From contig NZ_CP076607.1 in the NCBI RefSeq assembly GCF_018966525.1, positions 1,178,001-1,242,000 on the forward strand: a DNA stretch of 64,000 nucleotides, written 5' to 3'. This stretch comes from Paenibacillus sophorae (lineage in GTDB: Bacteria > Bacillota > Bacilli > Paenibacillales > Paenibacillaceae). A program made the translations under genes and the position numbers. The notes beneath the pieces are model-generated. The model did no database searches. It was given only the letters and a program-made list of their open reading frames with translations, and was not told the DNA's origin. Shown here piece by piece: positions 42,613 through 50,976 of the stretch (the first letter of the stretch is position 1; each line of letters starts with the position of its first letter).

Positions 42613-43295
42613 TTTCCATTTGTGATTATTGAAAATGATTCGGTTTTCTTGGAGCTTCTGTATGCCGATGAAAATGGAAAGAGCAAGCGGTTGTTTCATG
42701 GCACAATCCTCAAGCTCCATGTCAAGGTGGAGCACAACGTATACTGGCTGGAAGCGGAGGCCATATCCCATACGCATGCGATGGACCTCAAGCCGGAGAC
42801 GTGGTCTTACCAGAATCATTCGATGCCTATCGTCGATTTAATGCAGAAGATCAGTGGTTACTACCCGAAAGTGCAAATCTTTAATACGTTTGATGAAGAT
42901 AAACAGATGGGTGCTTATACGCTGCAATATCAGGAGACGGACTGGCAGTTTCTAAAGAGGCTAGCTTCCCGTTATCATGCGGTACTAGTTCCTGTATCAA
43001 CGGAAGACAGCGTACGCGTGTACTTGGGCATTCCGGATCACCGGGACGCAGGCGAGCTCGAAGCTACACACTACCGGATGTATAAGGATATGCTGGCCTA
43101 CAAGAAAGAGGCGGCTGCCGGAAAGAGCGGGCTTAGTGAACAGGATTATATTTGTCACGAAGTGATGCTGCACGATCAGGTGCTTGAACTTGGAGACAAG
43201 GTAACCTTCAAGGGCCAGCAGCTTCATGTTTTCGAGGTGCGGACTGAAATGAAGCAGGGTCTGCTCACTCATCATTATACCCTCGGTTTGAAAAG
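42613..43295 (+). pseudogene. VgrG / phage tail protein D-like fragment
   Basis: About 228 residues lack both ends: the left runs out of a stop at 42610 and an IS5 remnant, the right is cut by the IS1182 element at 43296. The sequence (FHGTILKLHVKVEHNVYWLEAEAIS; SMPIVDLMQKISGYYP; YTLQYQETDWQFLKRLASRYHAVLVP) matches the gpD/VgrG baseplate-hub family used by contractile tails and injection systems. The WQFLKRLASR helix is characteristic. No other tail genes lie in the window, so this is a relic of a larger locus. Confidence 0.65.
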
Positions 43296-44988
43296 GGCCA
43301 CTGAAAAAGTCATCCAGTTATAGAAAGAGACAGTTTCTCAATAATTTGAAGAAGCTGTCTCTTTTTTCGGTATACTGAAAGCATCAAATTAAAGGCTGGT
43401 GGTCCTGATGCTTCCGAAACAGCAGAGCTAATCTTAAGTCCCTATATTGAACTCTACAACATCTTGGTTCCTCAAGATCACATGTTGCGGAAAATGGACG
43501 AACTGGTGGACTTTAGCTTTGTCTACGAGGAGCTTCAGGAGAGCTATTGCCACGACAACGGACGCACTGCGCAGGACCCGGTCCAGATGTTTAAGTATTT
43601 GCTACTCAAATCTATGTTTGACTTGTCTGATGTCGATTTAGTCGAGCGTTCGAAAACGGATTTGGCGTTCAAGTTCTTTCTGCATATGGCCCTCGAGGAA
43701 GAAGTGATCGAGCCCAGCCTGCTTACCAAGTTCCGCAAATTACGGCTCAAAGACATGAAGCTGCTGGATCTGCTCATCGGAAAAACGGTGAAAATTGCTA
43801 TGGAAAAAGGCGTCATCCGCAGCAGATCGATCCATCATTGTGGACGCCACCCACACGAAGGCTCGCTATACCCAAAAGACGCCGCAAGAGGTATGCGGGA
43901 GCGCTCCAAAATACTGAGAAAAGCGATCTATACCATGGATAAGTCGATGAAAAACGTCTTTTCGTGCAAACCGGTCACGAATGTCATTCAGGATGAAATT
44001 CGTTATTGCGAGCAGTTGATCGCGGTGGTTGAAGAGGACGGACGTTTTACCGAATTGCCCAAGGTGAGGGAACCGCTCAACCTGCTAAAAGAAACCATTA
44101 CCGATGACCTGGAGCATTTGCAAACTTCCGTGGATCCGGATGCCAAAGTCGGCCACAAAAGTGCAGACTCCTCTTTTTTCGGGTACAAGACTCATATTGC
44201 GATGAGCGATGAGCGAATCATTACAGCCGCCACGATTACCACCGGCGAACAACCCGACGGCAAGCAGCTAAAGACGTTGATAGAAAAAAGCAAAGCGGCG
44301 GGGATGACAGTGGAGACGGTGATTGGCGATACCGCCCACTCGGAGAAAGACAATCTGGCGTATAGCGAACGAAATGAAATCGAACTCGTATCCAAACTAA
44401 ATCCGCTCATTACCCAAGGCAACCGGAAGAAAGAAGACGAATTTGAGTTTAACAAAGATGCGGGGATGTATGTCTGCAAGGCCGGACATCTGGCGACGCG
44501 CCGGGCGCGGCAAGGAAAGAAAGGGAAGGGCAAAAACCAGGTGGACACGTATTATTTCGATGTGAACAAATGTAAGATTTGTCCGCTTCGGGAAGGGTGC
44601 TACAAGGAAGGGGCAAAAAGCAAGACCTATTCGGTCAGCCTAAAGAGTGATGAGCATCTGACACAGGCTGTGTTTCAGGAAAGCGAAGCGTTTAAGGCCA
44701 AGGCTAAAGAACGGTACAAAATTGAAGCCAAGAACAGTGAGCTTAAGCGTAGACACGGGTATGATGTTGCATCCTCCTCGGGTCTGGTTGGTATGGAAAT
44801 ACAAGGAGCGATGGCGATCTTTGTAGTGAACCTGAAACGAATCTTGAAGCTGCTGGAGCAGTAAGCCTCATCTCCTCCTGTGACAGCAGCAAAAAGACGA
44901 CATTTCATTCGGAAATACGTGAATGAATGTCGTCTTTTTTGATGGGTTCTCTTTCAGCTCTGTATAAAATCCAGGTTTTTCAGTGGCC
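43296..44988 (+). mobile_element. IS1182-family insertion sequence, about 1.69 kb
   Basis: The terminal repeats GGCCACTGAAAAA (43296-43308) and its complement (44976-44988) bound one transposase gene. A T-tailed hairpin lies inside each end (43326-43372, AAGAGACAG/CTGTCTCTT; 44893-44940, AAGACGACATT/AATGTCGTCTT), blocking read-through. It sits between the gpD-like fragment and the stop of an aldo/keto reductase. No target duplication is evident. Confidence 0.85.
43464..44864 (+). CDS. IS1182-family transposase (start region frameshifted)
   Basis: The main frame of 466 residues has the IS1182 N-terminal domain (MDELVDFSFVYEELQESYC; MFKYLLLKSMFDLSDVDLVE), a DDE domain (VDPDAKVGHKSADSSFFGYKTHIAM; VIGDTAHSEKDN) and the C-terminal RYKIEAKNSELKRRHGYD. 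The natural start seems to be ATG 43408 (LPKQQ, then LILSPYIELYNI), but one base is missing after CAGCAG, so the frames differ by -1. Translation may start at TTG 43464 or require frameshifting. The same lesion is in the copy at 37261. Confidence 0.8.
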   Translation: MVPQDHMLRKMDELVDFSFVYEELQESYCHDNGRTAQDPVQMFKYLLLKSMFDLSDVDLVERSKTDLAFKFFLHMALEEEVIEPSLLTKFRKLRLKDMKLLDLLIGKTVKIAMEKGVIRSRSIHHCGRHPHEGSLYPKDAARGMRERSKILRKAIYTMDKSMKNVFSCKPVTNVIQDEIRYCEQLIAVVEEDGRFTELPKVREPLNLLKETITDDLEHLQTSVDPDAKVGHKSADSSFFGYKTHIAMSDERIITAATITTGEQPDGKQLKTLIEKSKAAGMTVETVIGDTAHSEKDNLAYSERNEIELVSKLNPLITQGNRKKEDEFEFNKDAGMYVCKAGHLATRRARQGKKGKGKNQVDTYYFDVNKCKICPLREGCYKEGAKSKTYSVSLKSDEHLTQAVFQESEAFKAKAKERYKIEAKNSELKRRHGYDVASSSGLVGMEIQGAMAIFVVNLKRILKLLEQ

Positions 44989-44991
44989 TCC

Positions 44992-45978
44992 TCAGAGTCC
45001 GGTCCGTTTTTCCAGTTCCTCCGTATACCGCGCACCCACCAAAGTAATCTTCGAGGCTGCGGAATGGATATCACGCAAGTCTTCAGGCGTCAGTTCAATG
45101 TTAGCCGCTCCTAAGTTTTCTTCCAGACGATTCAACTTCCGCGTACCCGGGATCGGAACAATCCAAGGTTTCTGAGCAAGCAGCCAAGCGAGTGCAATTT
45201 GAGCAGGAGTCGCATTCTTCTGTTTCGCTACCTCTTTAAGTAAATCCACCAACACCTGATTTGCTTCAAGAGCCTCCGGTGTAAACCGGGGAAGAATGCT
45301 GCGTATATCGCTGCTCTCAAATGCTGTACTTGTATTTAAGCTTCCCGTCAGGTATCCCTTGCCCAAAGGACTGAACGGAACAAAGCCGATGCCGAGCTCC
45401 TCCAGGGTAGGCAGTAGCTCCTCTTCGGGACGTCTCCACCATAGGGAGTATTCGCTCTGGACGGCGGTTAGCGGCTGGACTGTGTGCGCACGGCGAATCG
45501 TCTTCACCCCTGCTTCAGAAAGCCCCCAATGCTTAACCTTGCCTTCCTGAATTAGATCTTGCACTGCTCCGGCTACTTCCTCGATGGGTACATCCGGATC
45601 AACCCGATGCTGGTAGTACAGGTCAATGGCGTCGATTTTTAGTCGTTTAAGCGATTCCTCGGCAACTTTCTTAATATGCTCAGGCCGGCTGTTCATCCCA
45701 GTCTGTTTTCCATCTTGAAAATTAAAGCCGAACTTCGTAGCAATCACTACTTGATTCCGAAAGGGAAGGAGGGCTTCTCCTACGAGTTCTTCGTTTGTGT
45801 AAGGGCCGTAGACTTCGGCGGTATCAAAGAAAGTGACGCCGCGTTCAACGGCATCTCGAATGACCGAAATCATTTCCTGCTTGTCCGCAGCCGGACCCAA
45901 ACCGAAGCTCATCCCCATGCAGCCAAGCCCGATGGCGGAGACTTCCAGGCCACTTTTTCCTAACTTGCGCTTTTGCAT
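44992..45978 (-). CDS. Aldo/keto reductase (AKR13/YhdN-like)
   Basis: This 328-residue NADPH-dependent reductase begins KRKLGKSGLEVSAIGLGCMGMSFG. Catalytic tetrad: Asp in VTFFDTAEVYGPY with Tyr, Lys in VIATKFGFN and His in DLYYQHRVD. The cofactor loop is IVPIPGTRKLNRLEENLGA. Its stop lies 3 bp from the IS1182 end, so the IS may have landed in the terminator. Element copy C on the minus strand (46033-46092) provides its promoter, adding it to the AraC regulon. Confidence 0.92.
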   Translation of the reverse strand: MQKRKLGKSGLEVSAIGLGCMGMSFGLGPAADKQEMISVIRDAVERGVTFFDTAEVYGPYTNEELVGEALLPFRNQVVIATKFGFNFQDGKQTGMNSRPEHIKKVAEESLKRLKIDAIDLYYQHRVDPDVPIEEVAGAVQDLIQEGKVKHWGLSEAGVKTIRRAHTVQPLTAVQSEYSLWWRRPEEELLPTLEELGIGFVPFSPLGKGYLTGSLNTSTAFESSDIRSILPRFTPEALEANQVLVDLLKEVAKQKNATPAQIALAWLLAQKPWIVPIPGTRKLNRLEENLGAANIELTPEDLRDIHSAASKITLVGARYTEELEKRTGL

Positions 45979-46027
45979 GATTCATCTTCCCTTCTTGTCA
46001 GTTTTATGTAAAAACCTTGGCATCCTT

Positions 46028-46092
46028 ATTATGTAACAAGTGGAAAAGAAACCGTTATCCTATTCGTCTCAAATGATTGCCTAATCCTCTCA
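46028..46092 (-). promoter_or_regulatory. Shared AraC-regulon promoter element, copy C
   Basis: On the minus strand TGAGAGGATTAGGCAATCAT starts at 46092, then TTGAGACGAATAGGATAACG, with CATAAT at 46033-46028, 59 bases from the element start. It drives the aldo/keto reductase at 45978. The plus-strand MFS gene starts about 100 bp on the other side. Confidence 0.8.
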
Positions 46093-46195
46093 CGACCACT
46101 TATGTGGCCGACAAATATGCATTACAATGGAACGATCAAGGATGAAGGGCTTTCAAAGGACGACGAGTTCGGAAGGCTCTAAGGAGGAATGAAAG

Positions 46196-47389
46196 CTGTA
46201 TACACGGATAAAAAACCTGTTTGCGATCAAAGGATATCCTTTATTCGTCATTTGTATGCTGCTGGTAGGTATCGGAATTTCAATTACAATGCCGTATTTA
46301 TCCCTGTATTGTACAGAAGTCTATGGAATGAGTGCGGGAGCCTTCGGTGTTTTCATGGCGGTGAGTTCATTAAGCGGCGTGGTGGTGAACTCGCTCATTG
46401 CTAAACGTTCGGACAGTGGGCTGGACCGAAAATGGATTATTATTTCAGCCATGCTTTCATCTGCTTTGGGGTATGCTTCCTATTTAGTGTTTCATAACTA
46501 CTTTATTCTACTGATTGCCGTCAGTCTATTTAATGGATTAGGGGCTGCTGCCATGCCGCAAATCTACGCCTACGCACAGGAATCGGCAAATGCAAGCGGG
46601 TCCGGTGACAAGACTTTTGCGATGTCTGCATTACGTTCTCTTTTATCTCTCGGGTTCCTGGTAGGACCATTAGGCGGGACATTAATTTTGGCAGCCGCCG
46701 GGTACAAGGGACTCTTTCTGGGGACATCTGCTATTTATCTTACTATTGCATCTCTTATATTCCTGTTTCTGCAAAAACGAAAAGCGGTTCAAAGCAATAT
46801 CAGGAAGAGAACAAGAACAGGTACCTCTTGGCTCAAAAACAGGCAGATCAGGCAGCCGCTTATCGCCTTTATTTTTCTGTTTGCGGTCAATTTCATTAAC
46901 GGGACGATCACGCCGTTGTTTATTGTAAATGAGCTTCATGGCACGCCTACGGATGTCGGATTGGTGGTTAGTGTCTGTGCTGGTTTGGAAATTCCCATTA
47001 TGCTTGTGCTGGGTGCTCTGGGCAGAAAGATATCGAACCATGCCCTGATGATTAACGGCTGCTTTATCGGTGTTATCTATTACATCATCTTAAGTGTATC
47101 GACCCATTCCTGGCAGCTAATCGCAGCGCAGCTTCTGCAGGCAACGTTTGTGGCTATTGTCATGGGCAATGGACTAAGCTATTTCACGGATCTGCTGCCC
47201 AATTCACCGGGGCTGGCCACAACCATCTATTCCAACGGGTCCACCATTGGAAGGTTAGTGGGAAATCTGGGCGGCGGTATCATTGCCCAGTTTGCAGGGT
47301 TTCGTCATGTTTATTGGGTGTGTCTGGCCATTGTGATGTTCTCGTTCTTGATCTTATGGAGAACAAGACCCCATGAGGAGACGGTATAA
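46196..47389 (+). CDS. MFS sugar-efflux type transporter (SET/Sot-like), unusual start
   Basis: About 397 residues with 12 membrane segments; N-terminus YTRIKNLFAIKGYPLFVICMLLVGIGISITMPYL and the VYGMSAGAFGVFMAVSS segment resemble sugar efflux transporters. AAGGAGG is eight bases before CTG 46196, which is in frame; an ATG at 46189 is one frame off. Either CTG is used or a base was lost. ATG 46256 is in frame but would drop the first helix. It converges on the radical SAM gene; any role in peptide export is unsupported. Confidence 0.8.
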   Translation: MYTRIKNLFAIKGYPLFVICMLLVGIGISITMPYLSLYCTEVYGMSAGAFGVFMAVSSLSGVVVNSLIAKRSDSGLDRKWIIISAMLSSALGYASYLVFHNYFILLIAVSLFNGLGAAAMPQIYAYAQESANASGSGDKTFAMSALRSLLSLGFLVGPLGGTLILAAAGYKGLFLGTSAIYLTIASLIFLFLQKRKAVQSNIRKRTRTGTSWLKNRQIRQPLIAFIFLFAVNFINGTITPLFIVNELHGTPTDVGLVVSVCAGLEIPIMLVLGALGRKISNHALMINGCFIGVIYYIILSVSTHSWQLIAAQLLQATFVAIVMGNGLSYFTDLLPNSPGLATTIYSNGSTIGRLVGNLGGGIIAQFAGFRHVYWVCLAIVMFSFLILWRTRPHEETV

Positions 47390-47393
47390 TTAG

Positions 47394-47440
47394 AAAAAAA
47401 GCCGCCAGGCCTCCATATTAAAGGAGTAGTCAGCGGCTAA
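47394..47440 (-). terminator. Terminator for the RiPP operon (minus strand), near convergent MFS
   Basis: TTAGCCGCT pairs with GGCGGCT, and an inner CTCC pairs with GGAG, followed in the minus strand by seven T. It lies between convergent stops at 47389 and 47443. Confidence 0.75.
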
Positions 47441-47442
47441 TT

Positions 47443-48873
47443 TTAGGCCAAACGACTGCCCACAGGCGCCCGGGGGCAACGGGGATCTGGAGCATAGTGC
47501 TGATCCAATCCATAAGCTTTAAGAGCTTCCCTGACACATCTTCCGAGACCTTCATGACACTCCCGGAAATCAGAGCAATCACTGCAAGGTCCGTTGGAAA
47601 CGGCAGCCTGCTCCGGGTAAGCAAGCTCCAGGGCTTTTGGCGAATTCCACACTTCCTGCAGAGTCTGTTCCGTTAAATCACCGATAATAAAATGTTGATG
47701 ATTGTATAGCTCTTCGCAGATAGTTACCTTGCCGTCGGGCAGCACAACAACCCCGCGCCGGTTAGCCGTACAATAAGCTCTTTCCCAAAAGTTTTTCTTC
47801 CTTAACGATTCCTCTCCGGCATAGGGATTATCATTGTTGCCGCTAAAATTCACTTTGTCCGGAAATTCCGCTTTGATCTTACTGAATTCTTCCTCGAAAA
47901 TTTCTATGTCCTCCGGCGAACAGAACAGGCTGTCGTCATGGCGATACAAGGAACGTCCGTAGCAAGTAAAGTTGCTCTTGAGCACATAAGGCTTCTCCAT
48001 CAAATACCGTGCCAGGGATACGGCATCCTTGATGTTAATAGGGGTTAGCACCGTGTTGGTGCGAACCTTGATTCCCGCTTCACCCAAGTAATCGAGGGTT
48101 TGCAGTATTTTCTCCCCATAGCCGGTAAGCCCCATGAGACGGTCAATGATTTCCGGGTTAAGAGCGTCAATACTCACCTGGATAGTGGATAGTCCGGTTG
48201 CCGCCAGCCGCTGGGCCATACTTCTGGATAAAGGATACTTCGTGGGGATATTGAGATACATACCTGCTGACAGAGTACTCTCAATGAAATCAAAAGCATC
48301 CTCCCGGCAAAAAAAATCGCCCCCTGAGAACTCGACGGTTTCTATACCGCACTCACGGGCCTCTTTCAACAGGCGACGGTACAGGGTTAAATCCAATTCC
48401 TGTTTTCCTCTAAATCCCTCACGATCGGCATAGCAATACCTGCAATTGGTCACACAACGCATGGTCGGGAGTACCAGCAAGGTGTAAGGCATTGTGCACC
48501 GGGTATCATCCATGTCAATCCTCTCTTCCGGAACAATAAAAGTCTTGGGATCGTAAATCCGTGCCTGTCCCGGGTTGATGCCGGAAGCTTCTATGATCAA
48601 TGTTTCAATGGTCTGTTCATCATTTACCCGAACAGCCAGCAGGGCATCCACTTGCTGAGACGCAGCTTCCATATCCAGATCGAAGAGATAGGCCACGGCT
48701 TCACGAACGGCAGTCAGGTCCCGCTTCCCGTCAAACAAGGAGAGGATTACAGCCTGCTGCGGATAGAGAAATTTAAACACATCCTGCGGGCTATCCCCCG
48801 GATTGGCGGTAAACAGGATTGACCTCCCACCGTCAGGCCGCAACTTCACCTCGGGGCTTAGAAGAAGTCCCAT
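47443..48873 (-). CDS. Radical SAM/SPASM peptide maturase with N-terminal PqqD-like domain
   Basis: The 476-residue enzyme probably modifies the two Cys-rich peptides encoded just upstream. Residues 1-85 look like a PqqD-type RiPP recognition element (FKFLYPQQAVILSLFDGKRD). The radical SAM cluster motif is CVTNCRYCY (Cys 140, 144, 147), with GGDFFCRED and IQVSIDAL following. The C-terminal SPASM region has cysteines in RAYCTANRRG, VTICEELYN, CSDCSDFRECHEG and two more, enough for two auxiliary FeS clusters. Such enzymes form thioether (sactipeptide or ranthipeptide) or C-C bonds. The gene starts 16 bp after precursor B and ends at a terminator. Confidence 0.9.
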   Translation of the reverse strand: MGLLLSPEVKLRPDGGRSILFTANPGDSPQDVFKFLYPQQAVILSLFDGKRDLTAVREAVAYLFDLDMEAASQQVDALLAVRVNDEQTIETLIIEASGINPGQARIYDPKTFIVPEERIDMDDTRCTMPYTLLVLPTMRCVTNCRYCYADREGFRGKQELDLTLYRRLLKEARECGIETVEFSGGDFFCREDAFDFIESTLSAGMYLNIPTKYPLSRSMAQRLAATGLSTIQVSIDALNPEIIDRLMGLTGYGEKILQTLDYLGEAGIKVRTNTVLTPINIKDAVSLARYLMEKPYVLKSNFTCYGRSLYRHDDSLFCSPEDIEIFEEEFSKIKAEFPDKVNFSGNNDNPYAGEESLRKKNFWERAYCTANRRGVVVLPDGKVTICEELYNHQHFIIGDLTEQTLQEVWNSPKALELAYPEQAAVSNGPCSDCSDFRECHEGLGRCVREALKAYGLDQHYAPDPRCPRAPVGSRLA

Positions 48874-48889
48874 AACTATAACCTCCCTA

Positions 48890-49075
48890 TCATTTAGCTA
48901 CTCCTCCGTTGGAGCATCCTGGAGAACATGATGTACAGCGCATTGAACATCCCATTGTGCATCTTAATACATCCTCATCCTCCGTTACCGTATCCATTAT
49001 GAGTTCTCTTAAAAGCTCACGCTTCGAGAGACCTGATCCGGAAAGAAGCGCCCGGATTTCATTTAACGCACTCAT
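48890..49075 (-). CDS. Cys-rich RiPP precursor peptide B
   Basis: The 61-residue peptide has a helical, charged leader (SALNEIRALLSGSGLSKREL, then LRELIMDTVTEDED) and a C-terminal core with five cysteines: Cys39, 43, 47, 50, 54. The core reads RCTMGCSMRCTSCSPGC and ends NGGVAK. The leader and the C-x3-C-x2-C-x3-C pattern are shared with precursor A. ATG 49075 has GAGGTGACAG upstream, exactly as in A; longer starts (49111, 49180) lack this. It is followed immediately by the radical SAM gene. Confidence 0.85.
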   Translation of the reverse strand: MSALNEIRALLSGSGLSKRELLRELIMDTVTEDEDVLRCTMGCSMRCTSCSPGCSNGGVAK

Positions 49076-49121
49076 TACTGTCACCTCATTCTCTATTATT
49101 TGAAGTCCCATAACCTGCGCA

Positions 49122-49295
49122 TCACTTTGCTGTAGGTCCAGTATTGCAGCTGATTTGACAATTGATACACCCTGCTTCACACTGCGAGCATCTTGCTATA
49201 TCCTCCGTGACAGCATCAATCAGCTCTTTTAGAAGCTGACGCTTGGAGAGACCGCATTCGCACAGAAGAGCCTTGAGTTCCTGTAATTCACTCAT
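49122..49295 (-). CDS. Cys-rich RiPP precursor peptide A
   Basis: The 57-residue peptide is the first gene of the operon. The leader SELQELKALLCECGLSKRQL, then LKELIDAVTED is homologous to that of precursor B, but has two extra cysteines (12 and 14). The core has Cys36, 39, 43, 46, 50 (RCSQCEAGCINCQISC) and ends NTGPTAK; both peptides end in AK. ATG 49295 lies five bases after GATGAGGTGA; the in-frame GTG at 49304 is part of that site. The 46-bp gap to precursor B has no terminator, so both should be co-translated. Confidence 0.85.
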   Translation of the reverse strand: MSELQELKALLCECGLSKRQLLKELIDAVTEDIARCSQCEAGCINCQISCNTGPTAK

Positions 49296-49436
49296 CACTT
49301 TCACCTCATCTTTAGCTATATGGTATATTGTTCCGTCGAAACCGGATTCTTAAACCCTTATTTTGGAAATTGTGATTGCGTCTTAACTATAGACAGGGAA
49401 ACCAAAAATATTGAACATGTGACAAAGAACTTAGAA

Positions 49437-49465
49437 TTTAAAGCGCTTTCACTCTCCCTTATAAT
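49437..49465 (+). promoter_or_regulatory. Promoter of the GH32-ABC operon with cre-like site
   Basis: TATAAT (49460-49465) is spaced 17 bp from TTTAAA (49437-49442). A cre-like TTAAAGCGCTTTCA (49438-49451) overlaps the -35 and spacer, one base from the symmetric CcpA site. Glucose repression of the downstream operon is inferred. The RiPP promoter must lie in the same 200-bp gap on the other strand; I could not assign it. Confidence 0.65.
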
Positions 49466-49497
49466 CAAGTCAGGACACAAGAAAGGGGCAGCGTACC

Positions 49498-50976
49498 ATG
49501 TCGAACCTGTTTTACAAGCCGGAGGGGGCTTGGGTGGGAGATCTCATTCCCTTTTACAATAACGGTACATTCCGGTTGTTCTATCTCCATGATTGGAGGG
49601 AGAATAAGAGTATTCACGGAGAAGGGACCTCCTGGTTCGAGCTCCGCACAAGCGATTTCGTGCACTATGAGGAAAAAGGCGAAATGCTGAAGCATGGAAG
49701 CCTCAGCGAGCAAGACTTGAATTGTTATACCGGCTCCATTATTGAAGCCGAAGGCGAATTCCATCTGTTCTACACGGGCCTGAATCCGTACCCGGACTTC
49801 ACGGAGGATGGCGAGCCGCTCCAATGCGTCATGCACGCCGTAAGCAGGGATATGGAGTCGTGGCGGAAAATTCCCGAGGACACCTTCTATTCAGACGGGA
49901 TTCAATATGAAAGGCATGACTGGCGCGATCCCTTCGTGTTCTGGAACGAGGAGGAGAGGGAATACTGGATGCTGCTCGCCGCAAGGAACAAGGAAGGCCC
50001 GTCCCGGCGCCGGGGGTGCATCGCATTGTGCGCTTCCAAGGATCTTAAGAAATGGGAAATCCGCAAGCCGTTCTGGGACCCGAAAATGTACATTACCCAT
50101 GAGTGCCCGGACTTGTTCCGGATCGGGGAATGGTGGTATCTGGTATACTCCACGTTCTCGGACCGGTTCGTCACCCATTACCGCATGAGCAAATCTTTAA
50201 GCGGGCCTTGGACGGCGCCGAGGAACGACGCGTTTGACGCCAGAGCGTTCTACGCCGCGAAGACATGGAGCGACGGAAACCGGCGGTACGCGTTCGGCTG
50301 GGACCCCAGCAAGGAGAACGAGGACGATTATGGAGATTGGCAGTGGGCCGGCAATCTGGTCGTGCACGAGGTCGTTCAGGAACCGGACGGAACGTTGACG
50401 GTGCGCATACCGGAGACCGTATCCCGGCATTTCGCAGATAAGCAGGCTGCGGAGTGGGGGGCTCGGCTCGGGGAGTGGATGGTGTCCGGGGAACGCATCT
50501 CTGCGGACGCTGACGAAACCTTCTCCTGCATCTCGGCCGGCTCCATGCCCGAAACGTGCATGATTTCGGCTCGGCTGTCCTTCTCCGAAGGGACGAGAAG
50601 CTGCGGCATCATGCTCCGGGCCAGCGAAAATCTGGATGAAGCCTACTATGTTCGCCTCGAACCGATTCATAACCGGCTTGTATTCGACATGTGGCCCCGG
50701 CGGGTGAAGGGTGAGGCACAGTGGCATATCAACGGCGACCGCCCCCAAGCGGTTGAGCTGGAAGTACCGATTGAATTGCAAGCGGATACGGTTTATGATA
50801 TCCGGATCGTGGTGGAGAATTCCGTATGCGTCGTGTACTTGGCCGACCGGGTCGCCATGACGACACGCCTTTATAATTTGAAGACCGGAAGCTGGGGCTG
50901 CTTTGTCCAGGAAGGCCGGGCGCAATTTGAACAGGCATCTCTATCCGTTCCAAGCGAACAGGAGGTCAATAGATGA
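49498..50976 (+). CDS. GH32-type glycoside hydrolase (fructan/fructose-anhydride family)
   Basis: The 492-residue enzyme has a five-blade beta-propeller and a C-terminal beta-sandwich (from about residue 340). The catalytic sites of GH32 are visible: nucleophile Asp in EGAWVGDLIPFY (in place of the usual WMNDPNG), RDP in HDWRDPFVF and acid/base Glu in THECPDLF. The variant first block suggests a non-classical member, possibly acting on difructose anhydrides or short fructans. No signal peptide, so it acts inside on imported sugar. GAAAGGGG precedes ATG 49498; its stop overlaps the binding-protein start. Confidence 0.85.
   Translation: MSNLFYKPEGAWVGDLIPFYNNGTFRLFYLHDWRENKSIHGEGTSWFELRTSDFVHYEEKGEMLKHGSLSEQDLNCYTGSIIEAEGEFHLFYTGLNPYPDFTEDGEPLQCVMHAVSRDMESWRKIPEDTFYSDGIQYERHDWRDPFVFWNEEEREYWMLLAARNKEGPSRRRGCIALCASKDLKKWEIRKPFWDPKMYITHECPDLFRIGEWWYLVYSTFSDRFVTHYRMSKSLSGPWTAPRNDAFDARAFYAAKTWSDGNRRYAFGWDPSKENEDDYGDWQWAGNLVVHEVVQEPDGTLTVRIPETVSRHFADKQAAEWGARLGEWMVSGERISADADETFSCISAGSMPETCMISARLSFSEGTRSCGIMLRASENLDEAYYVRLEPIHNRLVFDMWPRRVKGEAQWHINGDRPQAVELEVPIELQADTVYDIRIVVENSVCVVYLADRVAMTTRLYNLKTGSWGCFVQEGRAQFEQASLSVPSEQEVNR

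Noticed and set aside
42613..43295. Prophage region
   Set aside because: Only one tail-like fragment is present; no integrase, capsid, terminase or lysis gene was seen in the window.
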